Assembly (NCBI RefSeq): GCF_032461945.1
Contig: NZ_JAWCUD010000004.1
Location: 404,130-468,129 of the forward strand
DNA length: 64,000 nt
From: Paenibacillus_E violae
Lineage (GTDB): Bacteria; Bacillota; Bacilli; Paenibacillales; NBRC-103111
Direction: 5' to 3'
Positions 25,801-34,258 of the stretch are shown here, one piece after another. The notes under the pieces are model-generated. The model saw only the letters and a program-made list of their open reading frames with translations. It ran no database searches and was not told where the DNA came from. A program made the translations under genes and the position numbers. How positions within the stretch are numbered: the first letter of the stretch is position 1; each line of letters opens with the position of its first letter.

Positions 25801-27207
25801 AAAGGAAGCGTTCGTGTAATAGTGCTCATCGATGACTTCCGCTCGCCCCTTTCCTTTACTTGGGTCGTTAATCCAATTCCAGCCTGCAGCAACGTCCGCA
25901 CTGCCACCCGTTGAAAAAATGAGATTCATATACGGATATTTGGCTTTAATCGCCTCGTAGAACAAAGGATAACGATCATAATAATCCTGTCCCCAATGTT
26001 CGTTGCCAAGGCTCATATATTTCAGATTGAACGGAGCCGGATGTCCGGCAGCAGCACGCTTAGCGCCCCATTCCGTGGTAACATCGCCATTGGCATATTC
26101 TATGAGATCGAGCGCATCCTGGATATAGGGCTGAATCTCATTCAACGGCGTGTTGGGACCGCCTACCAGGAATTGCTCTACCATGCCTACGTTAACAACC
26201 GGCAGCGGCTCCGAGCCCAGATCCTCCGCCAATTGGAAATATTCATAGAAGCCCAAACCACCCGATTGATTTTGGGTTAGCGCAGCCCCTTTCTCGCCAC
26301 GGTTTGCCGTTGACCAGAAATTAATGTTATTCGGGCGTTCCGCTACATCCCCAATTGTGTTTTTCCAGTTGTACGCATTGGCCATGTTTTTACCGCCGAC
26401 AATGGCTCCGCCTGGAAATCTCAGAAATTTGGGATTCATATCCGCAAGCATCTGCACCAGATCGGCTCTAAGCCCCCCTGGACGATTTTTCCATGTTTTC
26501 TGAGGGAATAACGAGACCATATCGATATCGATTCGACCGGTATTTTTTGTTTTGATAAACAGCTTGGCATTGGTTGCAGATCCTGTAGCCTGAATCGTTG
26601 CTGTGAACTTATTCCATGTGCCCTTGATCCCTGAACCTGCAATTTGGGCTTCGCCATAGGATTGCGTCCCTGACGGGTCCATAACACTGACAGTGAGCGG
26701 TTCCGTTAACGCATCGTTGCTGCGTACGTACACGGAGAAATCATATTTGTCGCCATTTTTAATGGCCATGCCATCATAACCATCATTGGAAATCCCAACG
26801 CCATCACCCGGCGCAGTCACGGAAAGCTGCAAGTACGTTGGATTTTTCGCATTTAATGGACTTGTTTTCAGTGCGGTAATCGTGCCTACACCCGCTCCAG
26901 TTTGTATCAATTTCCAAGCAAAAAGTGGGGCCGGTGTCGAATTCGCCGTACTTCCTGTCGCGGAAAGAAATTCGAAGGAACGATTCTCAACCAGCTCGGC
27001 ATACAGCCCTCCGTCACCGGCGTAGTTAATATCCTCCAGAAATATCCCGTTCAAGTTCGGGCTTATCGTTGCTCCCCGCTGCGCTGCGTTGATATCCAGT
27101 TGGTAATCGACAGGATCGGCAGCTAGAACAGTTCCAGTGGATGCAAGTAAAGGAGCCGCAATCACGAAAGACATGAATGCCGAACATACTTTAGTCAAAA
27201 GTTTCAC
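22858..27207 (-). CDS. Secreted GH51 arabinofuranosidase with cohesin, FIVAR and dockerin-like modules
   Basis: A 1449-residue exported enzyme. Modules: signal peptide (1-29); carbohydrate-binding-like sandwich (about 90-235); GH51 barrel with acid/base Glu in SLGNEHWGQ and nucleophile Glu in VFVGEYAVKN, then the C-terminal arabinofuranosidase sandwich to about 705; two Big_4 Ig-like modules (709-856); LamG-like domain (862-1069); a third Big_4 (1082-1154); a cohesin (1155-1307); FIVAR (1309-1382); and a dockerin-like end (1386-1449). The dockerin keeps the NDLSLIAKYYG and DIHVLAAVAKMIL helices but lacks most calcium ligands. It should release L-arabinose from arabinan or arabinoxylan outside the cell. 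It starts 29 nt after the cohesin-SLH gene, so both are probably made from one transcript. Confidence 0.9.
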   Translation of the reverse strand: MKLLTKVCSAFMSFVIAAPLLASTGTVLAADPVDYQLDINAAQRGATISPNLNGIFLEDINYAGDGGLYAELVENRSFEFLSATGSTANSTPAPLFAWKLIQTGAGVGTITALKTSPLNAKNPTYLQLSVTAPGDGVGISNDGYDGMAIKNGDKYDFSVYVRSNDALTEPLTVSVMDPSGTQSYGEAQIAGSGIKGTWNKFTATIQATGSATNAKLFIKTKNTGRIDIDMVSLFPQKTWKNRPGGLRADLVQMLADMNPKFLRFPGGAIVGGKNMANAYNWKNTIGDVAERPNNINFWSTANRGEKGAALTQNQSGGLGFYEYFQLAEDLGSEPLPVVNVGMVEQFLVGGPNTPLNEIQPYIQDALDLIEYANGDVTTEWGAKRAAAGHPAPFNLKYMSLGNEHWGQDYYDRYPLFYEAIKAKYPYMNLIFSTGGSADVAAGWNWINDPSKGKGRAEVIDEHYYTNASFMLNNTNRYDSYDRNSKQVFVGEYAVKNDAGSANNGDGNTGNSMKGALAEAAYMTGLERNGDIVKFASYAPTFAKLGSAGGNTYTQWWPDLIFFNNSQVYGTTSYQVQKLFSSNTSKSSYVLPSTLSKPNASALAGVYSAVSKDLSTGDIVVKLVNNSSAAQNTRIHLDGINAANLSLEGTATVLAANALTDENSLVNPTKVAPQTQAISAVSPLFDYSLPKYSVTVLRLHTTGENPLDILSIPCITVDAVVNKAPKLPTTVTAILKNGTMTKVGVTWDPVDVSKFSTIGNVFIVNGVVPSTSEKAMAIVTVIGTPSLTSIDPVAVSTRAGVAPFLPTTVKGNYSDQSSDYVGVTWEQPDAAKYAQAGTFTVEGTVAGTTIKAVANVTVTPGPAAGTDLMLWYKFDEGSGTTLTDSSNKGNTGTLKTTAGGSAAWVAGGHDGAGLNLNGGKIDAGTSQDLQPADITVSFWFKRTASISGEQVVAWFKPNGNYAGQGFFITLNGAIIMMIDGTNLFKVAQTPNAFFPLNEWTHVAFTFNSVTKQGSIYKNGVAQQVAIEGALNSITPTNDPKLIGVSGYSDGAPLKGGVLDDFQIYNLDKSPQEVQTIYQGKQIASINEINVTTEAGIAPVLPTVVTAVYSDSSTSPVNVTWDAIDPSKYAQEGTFIVNGAVQGTAVKAKANVTVVSAGVTAATLTGPSSVGSAQAFDLGIGVNKLRTSFTTLNMVLNYDPSKVQFETKTNSNGTLSLADNVLSPVKANFRVLDTGVKADKGQIMILMAGEGSNNEVSESGPLLTVHARAQAVSDTVTTSVYISDFEISKDGVGRAVEGAAHAFEITVDTQNVDTSALNTAISQAQSKLDTTKEGTTIGTYPAAARSALQAAINSAQATANNASSQNQVDAAVVSLQAAVQTYITTFITLIPGETRITLNDLSLIAKYYGTTSTDANWPLVEKADIYHSGVIDIHVLAAVAKMILDDWLNEE

Positions 27208-27236
27208 GATCCATCACCTTTCTATTTCAACAATGA

Positions 27237-28247
27237 TCATTTCATGTCCAGCATTCTAAGGATTAACGTTACTGCTTCTGCTCGCGTTGTAGGGTCATTA
27301 GGCGCGAAGGCATTGTCTTCTTTCCCTTGAACTAATCCAGCCTTAAGGGCTGCGGCAACAAATCCTTTGGCATACGCCGGAATCGACTCGTAATCTGCAA
27401 AGGACGTATTCTCGCTTGCCTCTTCATTCAATCCGAGCACACGAATAATAGCCGTTACCATTTCCGTACGGGTAATCTGGTTATCTCCACGGAATGTGTT
27501 ATCTTCATAACCGTTAATGACATTTTGTTTCACCGCTGCCGATAAAGACTCTTTGGCCCATTGCGGGATCGCATCGATATCAGCAAAGGTTAGATCTTTA
27601 CTATCACTTGCAGGAGGTTTTAATGCACGCATTAACATCGTGACAAACTCAGAGCGAGATACTGGACGCTCCGGACGGAACGTACCGTCATCATACCCCT
27701 TGACGATGCCGAGACTGATAGCTCTCCGAATGGCAGCTTCCGCCCAGTGCTGGTCAATGTCCGTCAGAAGGATCTGGCCGATCTGTATGGTTGCCAACGT
27801 TTCTGCTTTTTGCGAAGTCATCTTCAAATCGGAGTCGATTAATTTCACGTCTTTTATCTGAATGAGGGCGTCCCCCTCTTCAATAGCCTCAAAATTAAGC
27901 GTGAAGAACGTGAGATCTCCACTCTGTCCCGGTGAAAGTCCAACCTTCGTATGAGCAAAAGCTAGCAGGTCACCCTTTATTATCGGACTGACAGTAAAGC
28001 CGGATATTGCACTTTTACCGTCTTTAAATAACAGGCGCTTGGAATCAAATTGTAAATTAAATTCATAAGCGAACACATCCGTCAAATTTTTGCCCTTGAC
28101 GGTAACTTGTACCTCTTTGCCTGCGTTTGTTTTGTCGCTCATCTCAAGGAAAAAAGAAGGAGAATCCGCCGCCAGTAAAGTTTGTGGCAGCAACCAGGTA
28201 GTGAATAGCAGAAGAGCTAAGCTAAATGAAAACAGTTTGCGAGTCAT
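27237..28247 (-). CDS. Surface anchor: one cohesin module plus three SLH modules
   Basis: A 336-residue exported protein. Residues 1-26 are a signal peptide ending in AADS. Residues 27-155 form a cohesin-like beta-sandwich (VFAYEFNLQFDSKRLLF, then SGDLTFFTLNFEA, are the usual cohesin strand patterns). Three SLH modules follow (about 165-215, 218-272, 278-336) with SRSE, TRTE and TRAE binding motifs intact. SLH triplets bind pyruvylated secondary cell-wall polymer, so the cohesin would be displayed on the cell surface. It lies between two genes for dockerin-bearing enzymes and probably docks them. The design matches single-cohesin anchoring scaffoldins such as clostridial OlpA. Whether this cohesin binds the neighbouring dockerins is inference. 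Confidence 0.88.
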   Translation of the reverse strand: MTRKLFSFSLALLLFTTWLLPQTLLAADSPSFFLEMSDKTNAGKEVQVTVKGKNLTDVFAYEFNLQFDSKRLLFKDGKSAISGFTVSPIIKGDLLAFAHTKVGLSPGQSGDLTFFTLNFEAIEEGDALIQIKDVKLIDSDLKMTSQKAETLATIQIGQILLTDIDQHWAEAAIRRAISLGIVKGYDDGTFRPERPVSRSEFVTMLMRALKPPASDSKDLTFADIDAIPQWAKESLSAAVKQNVINGYEDNTFRGDNQITRTEMVTAIIRVLGLNEEASENTSFADYESIPAYAKGFVAAALKAGLVQGKEDNAFAPNDPTTRAEAVTLILRMLDMK

Positions 28248-28269
28248 TAAGCCGATTCTTCCTTTCTAT

Positions 28270-28313
28270 AAGGATCGGGGAGGGGCTATATGCCGCCGCC
28301 TCCCCGATTCTAG
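28270..28313 (-). other. Intercistronic hairpin after the 1918-residue enzyme gene
   Basis: GATCGGGGAGG / GCCTCCCCGATTC forms a GC-rich stem of about 11 bp with a 14-nt loop, directly behind the stop codon. There is no clear T-run on the minus strand. It may protect the upstream message or lower expression of downstream genes. Confidence 0.6.
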
Positions 28314-28316
28314 TAA

Positions 28317-31300
28317 TTAGTTTTCCAGCATCCAATCGTCAATAATCATTCTGGCAACGGCTGCTAGGACTTGAATGTCAATTTCGCCATGGTTGTAGAT
28401 ATCTGCTTTTTCAATTTCGTTCCAATTTGTATCAGTAGATTTAGTGCCGTAGTACTTAGCAACGATGGACAAGTCATTAATCGTAATTTTCGTTGCACCA
28501 GGAACAAGTGTAATGAACTTAGTCGCGAATGTTGCTACGGCCTCATTCAATGCAGCAGTTGCTGCGTCCACTTGCGGCTGTCTCGAAGAGGACTTGTCAA
28601 GAACTGCTTGTGCACTTGCAATCGCCGCTTGCAGAACCGCTTTCGAACCCGTTTGGTACTTGCCGAGTTTGTCGCCTTCTACCGCTGAATCCAGCTTGCT
28701 TTGCGCTGCAGTAATAGCATCAGCTAATTGAGATTTATCAACTGTACCTGGTTCTGGATCTGTTTCAGTAATTACAGAGTTATTAAATGCCGTCACAGCA
28801 GCGTTCAGCTCATTCAGTGCAGCAGCTACTTCAGCTTGCGTGGATGAAGGGTTATTGCTTACTGCCGATGCTTGAGTAATAGCTGCCAGCAATGTGGCTT
28901 TGGAACCGCTCGGATATTGACCAACCTGAGTACCTTCAACTGCGCTGTCATATTTACTTTGAGCAGCAGCAATGGCTGTAATCAAATCAGCTTTATCCAC
29001 AACGTTAATTTGGATATTGAGGGAAGCACCAGGGACTCCTGTTTCAGATCCTTCATAAGAAACTTTAAAGCCAGTCAACGATACCGTCGTGATGCCCGGT
29101 TCAACACTTGCTTTTGTTTTGGCATGAAGGGTCAATAAATCGCCCGGACTGCTAATGGCATTGTTTGCACCTTCGCTAGCCATGATAACCCGAATTTCAC
29201 CTTTTTGGGCTTTGACGGCTGTACCCAGCACTTTAAATTTGTCTTTCAGGTTGCTAATTGCACTTTCAGCCAAGGATACGGCATTCCCGCTAGTAACCGT
29301 GTCAAATTCCAGCTTAGCAGGGTCGTATTTCACAATGACGTCCATCGTCGTAAAGCTTGATTGCAAGCTGCTTACTCCAACGGTCAAGTCAAACAATTGA
29401 GCCTGATTCACAGCTTCAGGGCCGATTAATGTAGACGATGTTACTTGAGGTGCAAGTACTGTCACATTGGCGACTGCCTTAATTGCTGTTCCGGCAATCG
29501 TTCCATTGACACTGAACGTGCCAGCTGCCGCATATTGCGCAGGGTCAATAGATGTCCAAACGACGTTTACTGTGGCCGTTGTTCCGTCGCTATACGTCGC
29601 CGTTACGACACTCGGCAGAACAGGAGCTGCTCCCGGAGTCGTCGTTACATTGACCGGAGCGATGCTCGTGATGGCTTTCGCAGTGACCGTAAGCGTCAAG
29701 TGAGCTACAATACTTGTGCCTTGGACAGTACCGTTAAGCGTAACTGTTCCAGGAGCTGCGTATTGTTCTGGTGTTATGCTCCAGACGACATTAACAGGTC
29801 CGGTTGTACCGTTATCGAATACAGCTGTTACCGTTTGCGGCAATACCGGCGCTACGCCAGCTGCCGTTGTAGCCGTTGCTGTTGTTAGAGACGTAATCGC
29901 CCGTGGATACACCGTCACATTGGCTTTGGCCTGTACCGAGCTGCCTGGTACGGTACCTAGAATCGTGAATGTTCCAGGTTGATTCAACAGATTCGGATCA
30001 AACGCATCCCATGTTACTTTAATGTTGATGTTATCAATCGAACCATCGTTATAAAAAGCTTCGATAACCGTTGGTAATACAAGAGGTTCTCCAACCGTGA
30101 TGGATATATTCTCATCCGGTATGCTGTTAATCGTTACTTCATTCGTTACACGTACATAGACCGTAGCTTCAGCTTCAATATTTGTACCTTCAACTGTACC
30201 TTTTACCGTGAAGCTTCCTGGCGTTGCGACTTGACTTGGCGTCACAACATCCCAGATTACACTTGCAGCAGCCGTCGATCCATCTTCGAAAACTTTCGTA
30301 ACGGTCGGCGGAAGGACAGGCAGCACATCATGAAGTGTGCTTACTTTAACAGGTTTCACGCTTGTTGTCGGCGTCGTGTAAACCTTCCACTCCAAAATTC
30401 CCGTCCATTGCGTGCCTCTTGTGACTGTCATACGCAGCTTCGTCGTCGTAATCGGAGAGAACGTCGTTGTATTGTATTTGTTAAGTGCAACGCCATTCCC
30501 CACGGCATTTGGAACATCCACATATTGCGTGCCGTTCCAGTATTGAAGCTTACTGTCCGTAGGTGCCAGAATACCACCGTTATCTGTCCACCAATAAACA
30601 TCCGATTTCGAAATGTTCACCGGTGTTCCCCACGTGTATTCCACCCATTGTGTTTTAGGACTGCTGTTCCAGTTTCCGTAAGCACCGCCTGTTTTATCGG
30701 TTGAGCTAGTCGGATCATAACCGTCATTGATCGCATTCAGATTTTCCCAAGTTGAAACAAAGGAAGTTGATGGCGTAGCTGTTAAGGCTACATTCACCGC
30801 ATTCGGAAGCGGATCTACTGTCACGGCGACATCCACATTGGTAGACAATTCACCATCTGTTGCCGTAAGTGTGATGACATAGCTACCTGGTCTGTTAAAA
30901 GTAGCAATCGTATTGCCAGCTGCATCTTTAGTAAAGATTGCCTGACCGCCTTGGACTCCGCTTTTCAGCGACCAGCTCGTAGTAAGCGTTCCGTTAGGCA
31001 GGCCGTCATCCGTCATATTGACCAGCAATTTGGCTTTTAACGGAATTTTCGCACTCGTATCTTGTTGGACCGTCACCACTGGCGGCGTATTCACAACCTC
31101 CGGAGCTTTTACGCCCGTACGAAAGATTTGAAGTTCTTTGACACCTACATTGGAACCCGGCTTAGGAGTCATCAGGACTCTTACCTTCTGTGCTGTAATT
31201 TCAGGGAATTGGATGTGATTATAGTTTGCCAGTGTTGGTGATTTGTACTGTTTAGGAATAGCTACCCATGCAGATGTGGCTTCGTCGTAGTATTGGACGG

Positions 31301-34073
31301 TATACATGGATGGCTCTCTGTAAAAGCTTTGCGGTTTGTCGTTATAATAATAAATTTTGATATCATCAAATGTCTTAGGCGAACCCAAATCAGATTCTAA
31401 CCAATCTTGCGCATTGGTTGAGCCTCTCGACCCCCAAATTGGAGGATTAGCCGTGAAAGCACCGGAGGTAAAGAAGTTACCGCTGATCGTGAATCCTGTT
31501 TTGGCATTAGCTGCTGAGGTTTGCGGATGCGTATAAGAAGCTGACATGGTTGAATCCAAAGCCAGGTTAACCGCTTTGCCAGTTTCCGGCGTCAAATCCA
31601 CACCGGCTTTCTGGAATAAGTCTGCCGCCCTGTCATACGTATTCAAATCAACATCCATAGCACTCTTCATTTGCGTATTCCTGTTCTGTACCGCTGCTAC
31701 TGCTCCGCTGCCGTCTAAGATCGATACGACACCTGTCGCCGGATTCCATTCCAGATGAGCCAGTTTATCTGTTCTCATGACTAACGTACCGTTCACATAC
31801 ATCGAATATCCTTCTTGAACATTCGGATAGTACGTAGTTCCGTCACCTGGTTTATCCCAGACAATCGTTACGTCGTTGCCATGATATCGCAGGTTATTCA
31901 CCGTAAAGTGATCCCAACCGATATCAATTGGCCATAGCTCGACCGTTGCGTCTGTACGAGGTACAAGGCCCATAATATCTTCAATGACTGAATAGTTGTA
32001 ATTCCCAAGAATATTGTGGTGAATGCCGGATCTTCCGCCGATTTGTTTCGTTGTTGGATTCCAGTTATACCAATACTCATTGTTATCCAAGTAGTTGATA
32101 TTCCCTTGATAAGCGGTTGACCATCCAAGCCAATACATCAGTTTCTTATACATATCAGCTGTTATGTAAGGCTGGTTCGGGTATTTGCGAAGCACTTCGG
32201 TAAAGAGTCGAATATTTCCTGATGCATTCAAATTGGCAAAGTTATTGGAACCGCCAACACCTGCCGCTACCGATAAAGCTTTGTCTTTCTGGTTAGCCGT
32301 ATAGAATGGGAATACGGGGAATTCGGCGCTGTCTCCCCAATATCTAAGTGATTCTAGGTACTTAGGATCATCTTTAGGAACAAGTCCATCCATTTGGAAC
32401 GCGTAGTAATTGTTCGCTTCTTTCCATGGGATAAATGTATTCGTCAACAAATCCTTTTGTAAAAACATTTTCGAACTATCATCCCACATGATGGACAAGA
32501 ACGAGGTCTTCAACTTATCTGCAAAAGCGAACATTTCAGCTGCCTTTGCCGAATCACCGGCCAGTTGGTAAGCTTTGGCTGAAGCCATGGCATTTCCATA
32601 CACGAAAGCGCTCTCAGTTCTATTCTGATCAATATTGCCTCTTTTTTCATAATAGTGAAAAGCATTGCCATCGGCATCGTTCCCTGTTAGAGAGCCCCAA
32701 TCATAATTGATGACGCCGTCTTTGTTTGTATCAAAACGATCCAGCTGGCCTTTCGCATCCTTTTCCGAATATCGCGCCAAATTTTTCAGGATTTTCGGTT
32801 GACCGCCATGGACTTCATATGTTTGAAAAGCGGAATCCCCAATGTACTGAGAGTAGCTGTTATTCCAGTTGGAAGGTTTACCTGGATTATCTGTAAATAG
32901 ACTGTCCCTGGAAGTTTCTCCCGCTGACACCCAATCCCCATAGGAATAAATCGGACTTCTTAAATATTTCAGATCCTGCATATGCATCGGCTGGGTTAAT
33001 ACGATTGCGTTGTTGTAGCCTAAAGCTCCTTCAACGGAAATCGGGAACTGATAGTCATTCCCAGGAATGTTGGTATCAAGAAAATTAAATCGGCTTAACC
33101 ACCATCTGTAGTAGATGATCTTTTTAATATTCTCGTCCGCAACATCGATATACGGGACGTTGTCTGCCCACCACTTGTTATATTCACGAAGTTGCGTTAG
33201 ATAAGCGGTATTGGCATCATAATCTTTAAATCTGTTGTAATCGACAAGCGATTGCGGGATTTCATTCGTGATGAAACCCATTTGGAATTTAAGCGTTATT
33301 TTCTCATTAGGCGCCAAAGTGATAGATCTGGTTAAAATCCCATTGCTTGCCTTCATGCCCGTGCCGCTGAATCTTGGATACACTTTGGTCAAATTGTTCC
33401 TGACATCAAAGGTGCCAGAAAGCTCTGTGCCATCACTGGATGCCGTTTTGGCGAATGGTGAATCTGCGGTTAAATCAAAGGTTTTGGAAGTTGTACCTGT
33501 ATTCGTAATCGTCACATTGTCGATAGCTACGTTATTATCTGTAATGAATTTGGTTTCTTCCAGCGTATATCCCGTCGCATTATAAAAGGCAGACCAATAA
33601 CTTGGCGTTTGAACACGTTTGTTGGCATCCTGCGTGAAGGTTACGCCAGGGATCTGAATCGAGTACCCCTTTTGGTTCAGCAAATCAAAATAAGCGATAT
33701 TATTGCCAAAACCTATGACGGTAGCACTATTCGTATACATGTACAAGGCTTTGCCCCGTGACATCAAATAGGTTCCTGTCGGATCATTCCCTTTCCGGGT
33801 GAGGATGCGATCCATCCAGTAGGAAGTGCCGCCTGCGGCAAGGTCCGCTTGATACATATCCATCATTCTGCTGCTGCTCGCATTGAACGGTGCAGGTTCT
33901 GCAGGTACAACGACATTGCCGGCTGCATTCGTAAACACAGGCATTCCGGGATCATTATTATTCACGAAATTAGGATCTGCAGCGAAAACGGATGCGCCGA
34001 AAATGGACACTAACGAGAACACTAACGATGTCGTCAAGATTTTTCTGCCAATTGATTTTTTGAACTTTCTCAT
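28317..34073 (-). CDS. Giant secreted six-hairpin-type glycosidase with discoidin, Ig, cohesin, FIVAR and dockerin-like modules
   Basis: A 1918-residue exported protein. After a signal peptide (1-31) comes a catalytic region (about 35-830) with an N-terminal beta-sandwich and an (alpha/alpha)6-barrel-like part (KRGNIDQNRTESAFVYGNA, SGIHHNILGNYNYSVIEDI), like six-hairpin glycosidases (GH63/GH116/GH142-type). The family is not identifiable by eye. It holds an EF-hand-like loop, DTNKDGVINYD. Then follow a discoidin-like domain (845-988), a PKD-like domain (990-1090), a second discoidin-like domain (1091-1231), four Big_4 modules (1235-1537), a cohesin (1545-1694), two FIVAR repeats (1694-1857) and a dockerin-like end (1857-1918) with degenerate calcium loops. 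AGGAGG lies 6 nt before the ATG. By context it probably acts on arabinose-containing polymers. Confidence 0.88.
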   Translation of the reverse strand: MRKFKKSIGRKILTTSLVFSLVSIFGASVFAADPNFVNNNDPGMPVFTNAAGNVVVPAEPAPFNASSSRMMDMYQADLAAGGTSYWMDRILTRKGNDPTGTYLMSRGKALYMYTNSATVIGFGNNIAYFDLLNQKGYSIQIPGVTFTQDANKRVQTPSYWSAFYNATGYTLEETKFITDNNVAIDNVTITNTGTTSKTFDLTADSPFAKTASSDGTELSGTFDVRNNLTKVYPRFSGTGMKASNGILTRSITLAPNEKITLKFQMGFITNEIPQSLVDYNRFKDYDANTAYLTQLREYNKWWADNVPYIDVADENIKKIIYYRWWLSRFNFLDTNIPGNDYQFPISVEGALGYNNAIVLTQPMHMQDLKYLRSPIYSYGDWVSAGETSRDSLFTDNPGKPSNWNNSYSQYIGDSAFQTYEVHGGQPKILKNLARYSEKDAKGQLDRFDTNKDGVINYDWGSLTGNDADGNAFHYYEKRGNIDQNRTESAFVYGNAMASAKAYQLAGDSAKAAEMFAFADKLKTSFLSIMWDDSSKMFLQKDLLTNTFIPWKEANNYYAFQMDGLVPKDDPKYLESLRYWGDSAEFPVFPFYTANQKDKALSVAAGVGGSNNFANLNASGNIRLFTEVLRKYPNQPYITADMYKKLMYWLGWSTAYQGNINYLDNNEYWYNWNPTTKQIGGRSGIHHNILGNYNYSVIEDIMGLVPRTDATVELWPIDIGWDHFTVNNLRYHGNDVTIVWDKPGDGTTYYPNVQEGYSMYVNGTLVMRTDKLAHLEWNPATGVVSILDGSGAVAAVQNRNTQMKSAMDVDLNTYDRAADLFQKAGVDLTPETGKAVNLALDSTMSASYTHPQTSAANAKTGFTISGNFFTSGAFTANPPIWGSRGSTNAQDWLESDLGSPKTFDDIKIYYYNDKPQSFYREPSMYTVQYYDEATSAWVAIPKQYKSPTLANYNHIQFPEITAQKVRVLMTPKPGSNVGVKELQIFRTGVKAPEVVNTPPVVTVQQDTSAKIPLKAKLLVNMTDDGLPNGTLTTSWSLKSGVQGGQAIFTKDAAGNTIATFNRPGSYVITLTATDGELSTNVDVAVTVDPLPNAVNVALTATPSTSFVSTWENLNAINDGYDPTSSTDKTGGAYGNWNSSPKTQWVEYTWGTPVNISKSDVYWWTDNGGILAPTDSKLQYWNGTQYVDVPNAVGNGVALNKYNTTTFSPITTTKLRMTVTRGTQWTGILEWKVYTTPTTSVKPVKVSTLHDVLPVLPPTVTKVFEDGSTAAASVIWDVVTPSQVATPGSFTVKGTVEGTNIEAEATVYVRVTNEVTINSIPDENISITVGEPLVLPTVIEAFYNDGSIDNINIKVTWDAFDPNLLNQPGTFTILGTVPGSSVQAKANVTVYPRAITSLTTATATTAAGVAPVLPQTVTAVFDNGTTGPVNVVWSITPEQYAAPGTVTLNGTVQGTSIVAHLTLTVTAKAITSIAPVNVTTTPGAAPVLPSVVTATYSDGTTATVNVVWTSIDPAQYAAAGTFSVNGTIAGTAIKAVANVTVLAPQVTSSTLIGPEAVNQAQLFDLTVGVSSLQSSFTTMDVIVKYDPAKLEFDTVTSGNAVSLAESAISNLKDKFKVLGTAVKAQKGEIRVIMASEGANNAISSPGDLLTLHAKTKASVEPGITTVSLTGFKVSYEGSETGVPGASLNIQINVVDKADLITAIAAAQSKYDSAVEGTQVGQYPSGSKATLLAAITQASAVSNNPSSTQAEVAAALNELNAAVTAFNNSVITETDPEPGTVDKSQLADAITAAQSKLDSAVEGDKLGKYQTGSKAVLQAAIASAQAVLDKSSSRQPQVDAATAALNEAVATFATKFITLVPGATKITINDLSIVAKYYGTKSTDTNWNEIEKADIYNHGEIDIQVLAAVARMIIDDWMLEN

Positions 34074-34118
34074 TTGTTACCTCCTATTGAATTTTAGCCA
34101 TGACATGCCCCTTAGTAG

Positions 34119-34208
34119 CTACTGTCTGCCATCTAAACAATGACTTAGCGGAATGAACAGCCTGCTGCAACACATTTGCTTATCTACGATGCTGATCATT
34201 CCGTTCAT
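34119..34208 (-). CDS. Possible 29-residue leader ORF
   Basis: Starts with ATG at 34208 and ends with TAG at 34119, 46 nt before the giant enzyme gene. A strong purine-rich site, AAGGGGGTGG, lies about 5 nt before the ATG. The product (MNGMISIVDKQMCC...) has a Cys-Cys pair and no recognisable domain. It could be a leader peptide affecting translation of the enzyme gene, a small unknown protein, or chance. No homologue is recognised. Confidence 0.35.
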   Translation of the reverse strand: MNGMISIVDKQMCCSRLFIPLSHCLDGRQ

Positions 34209-34258
34209 GAGGACCACCCCCTTAAGGTAGTTAACTTCGCAATCCGATTGTGCAACGT

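Noticed and set aside
28500..29040. Tandem-repeat or coiled adhesin region
   Set aside because: The repeated Ala/Gln-rich segments match FIVAR modules, which are common linkers in large Gram-positive surface proteins.
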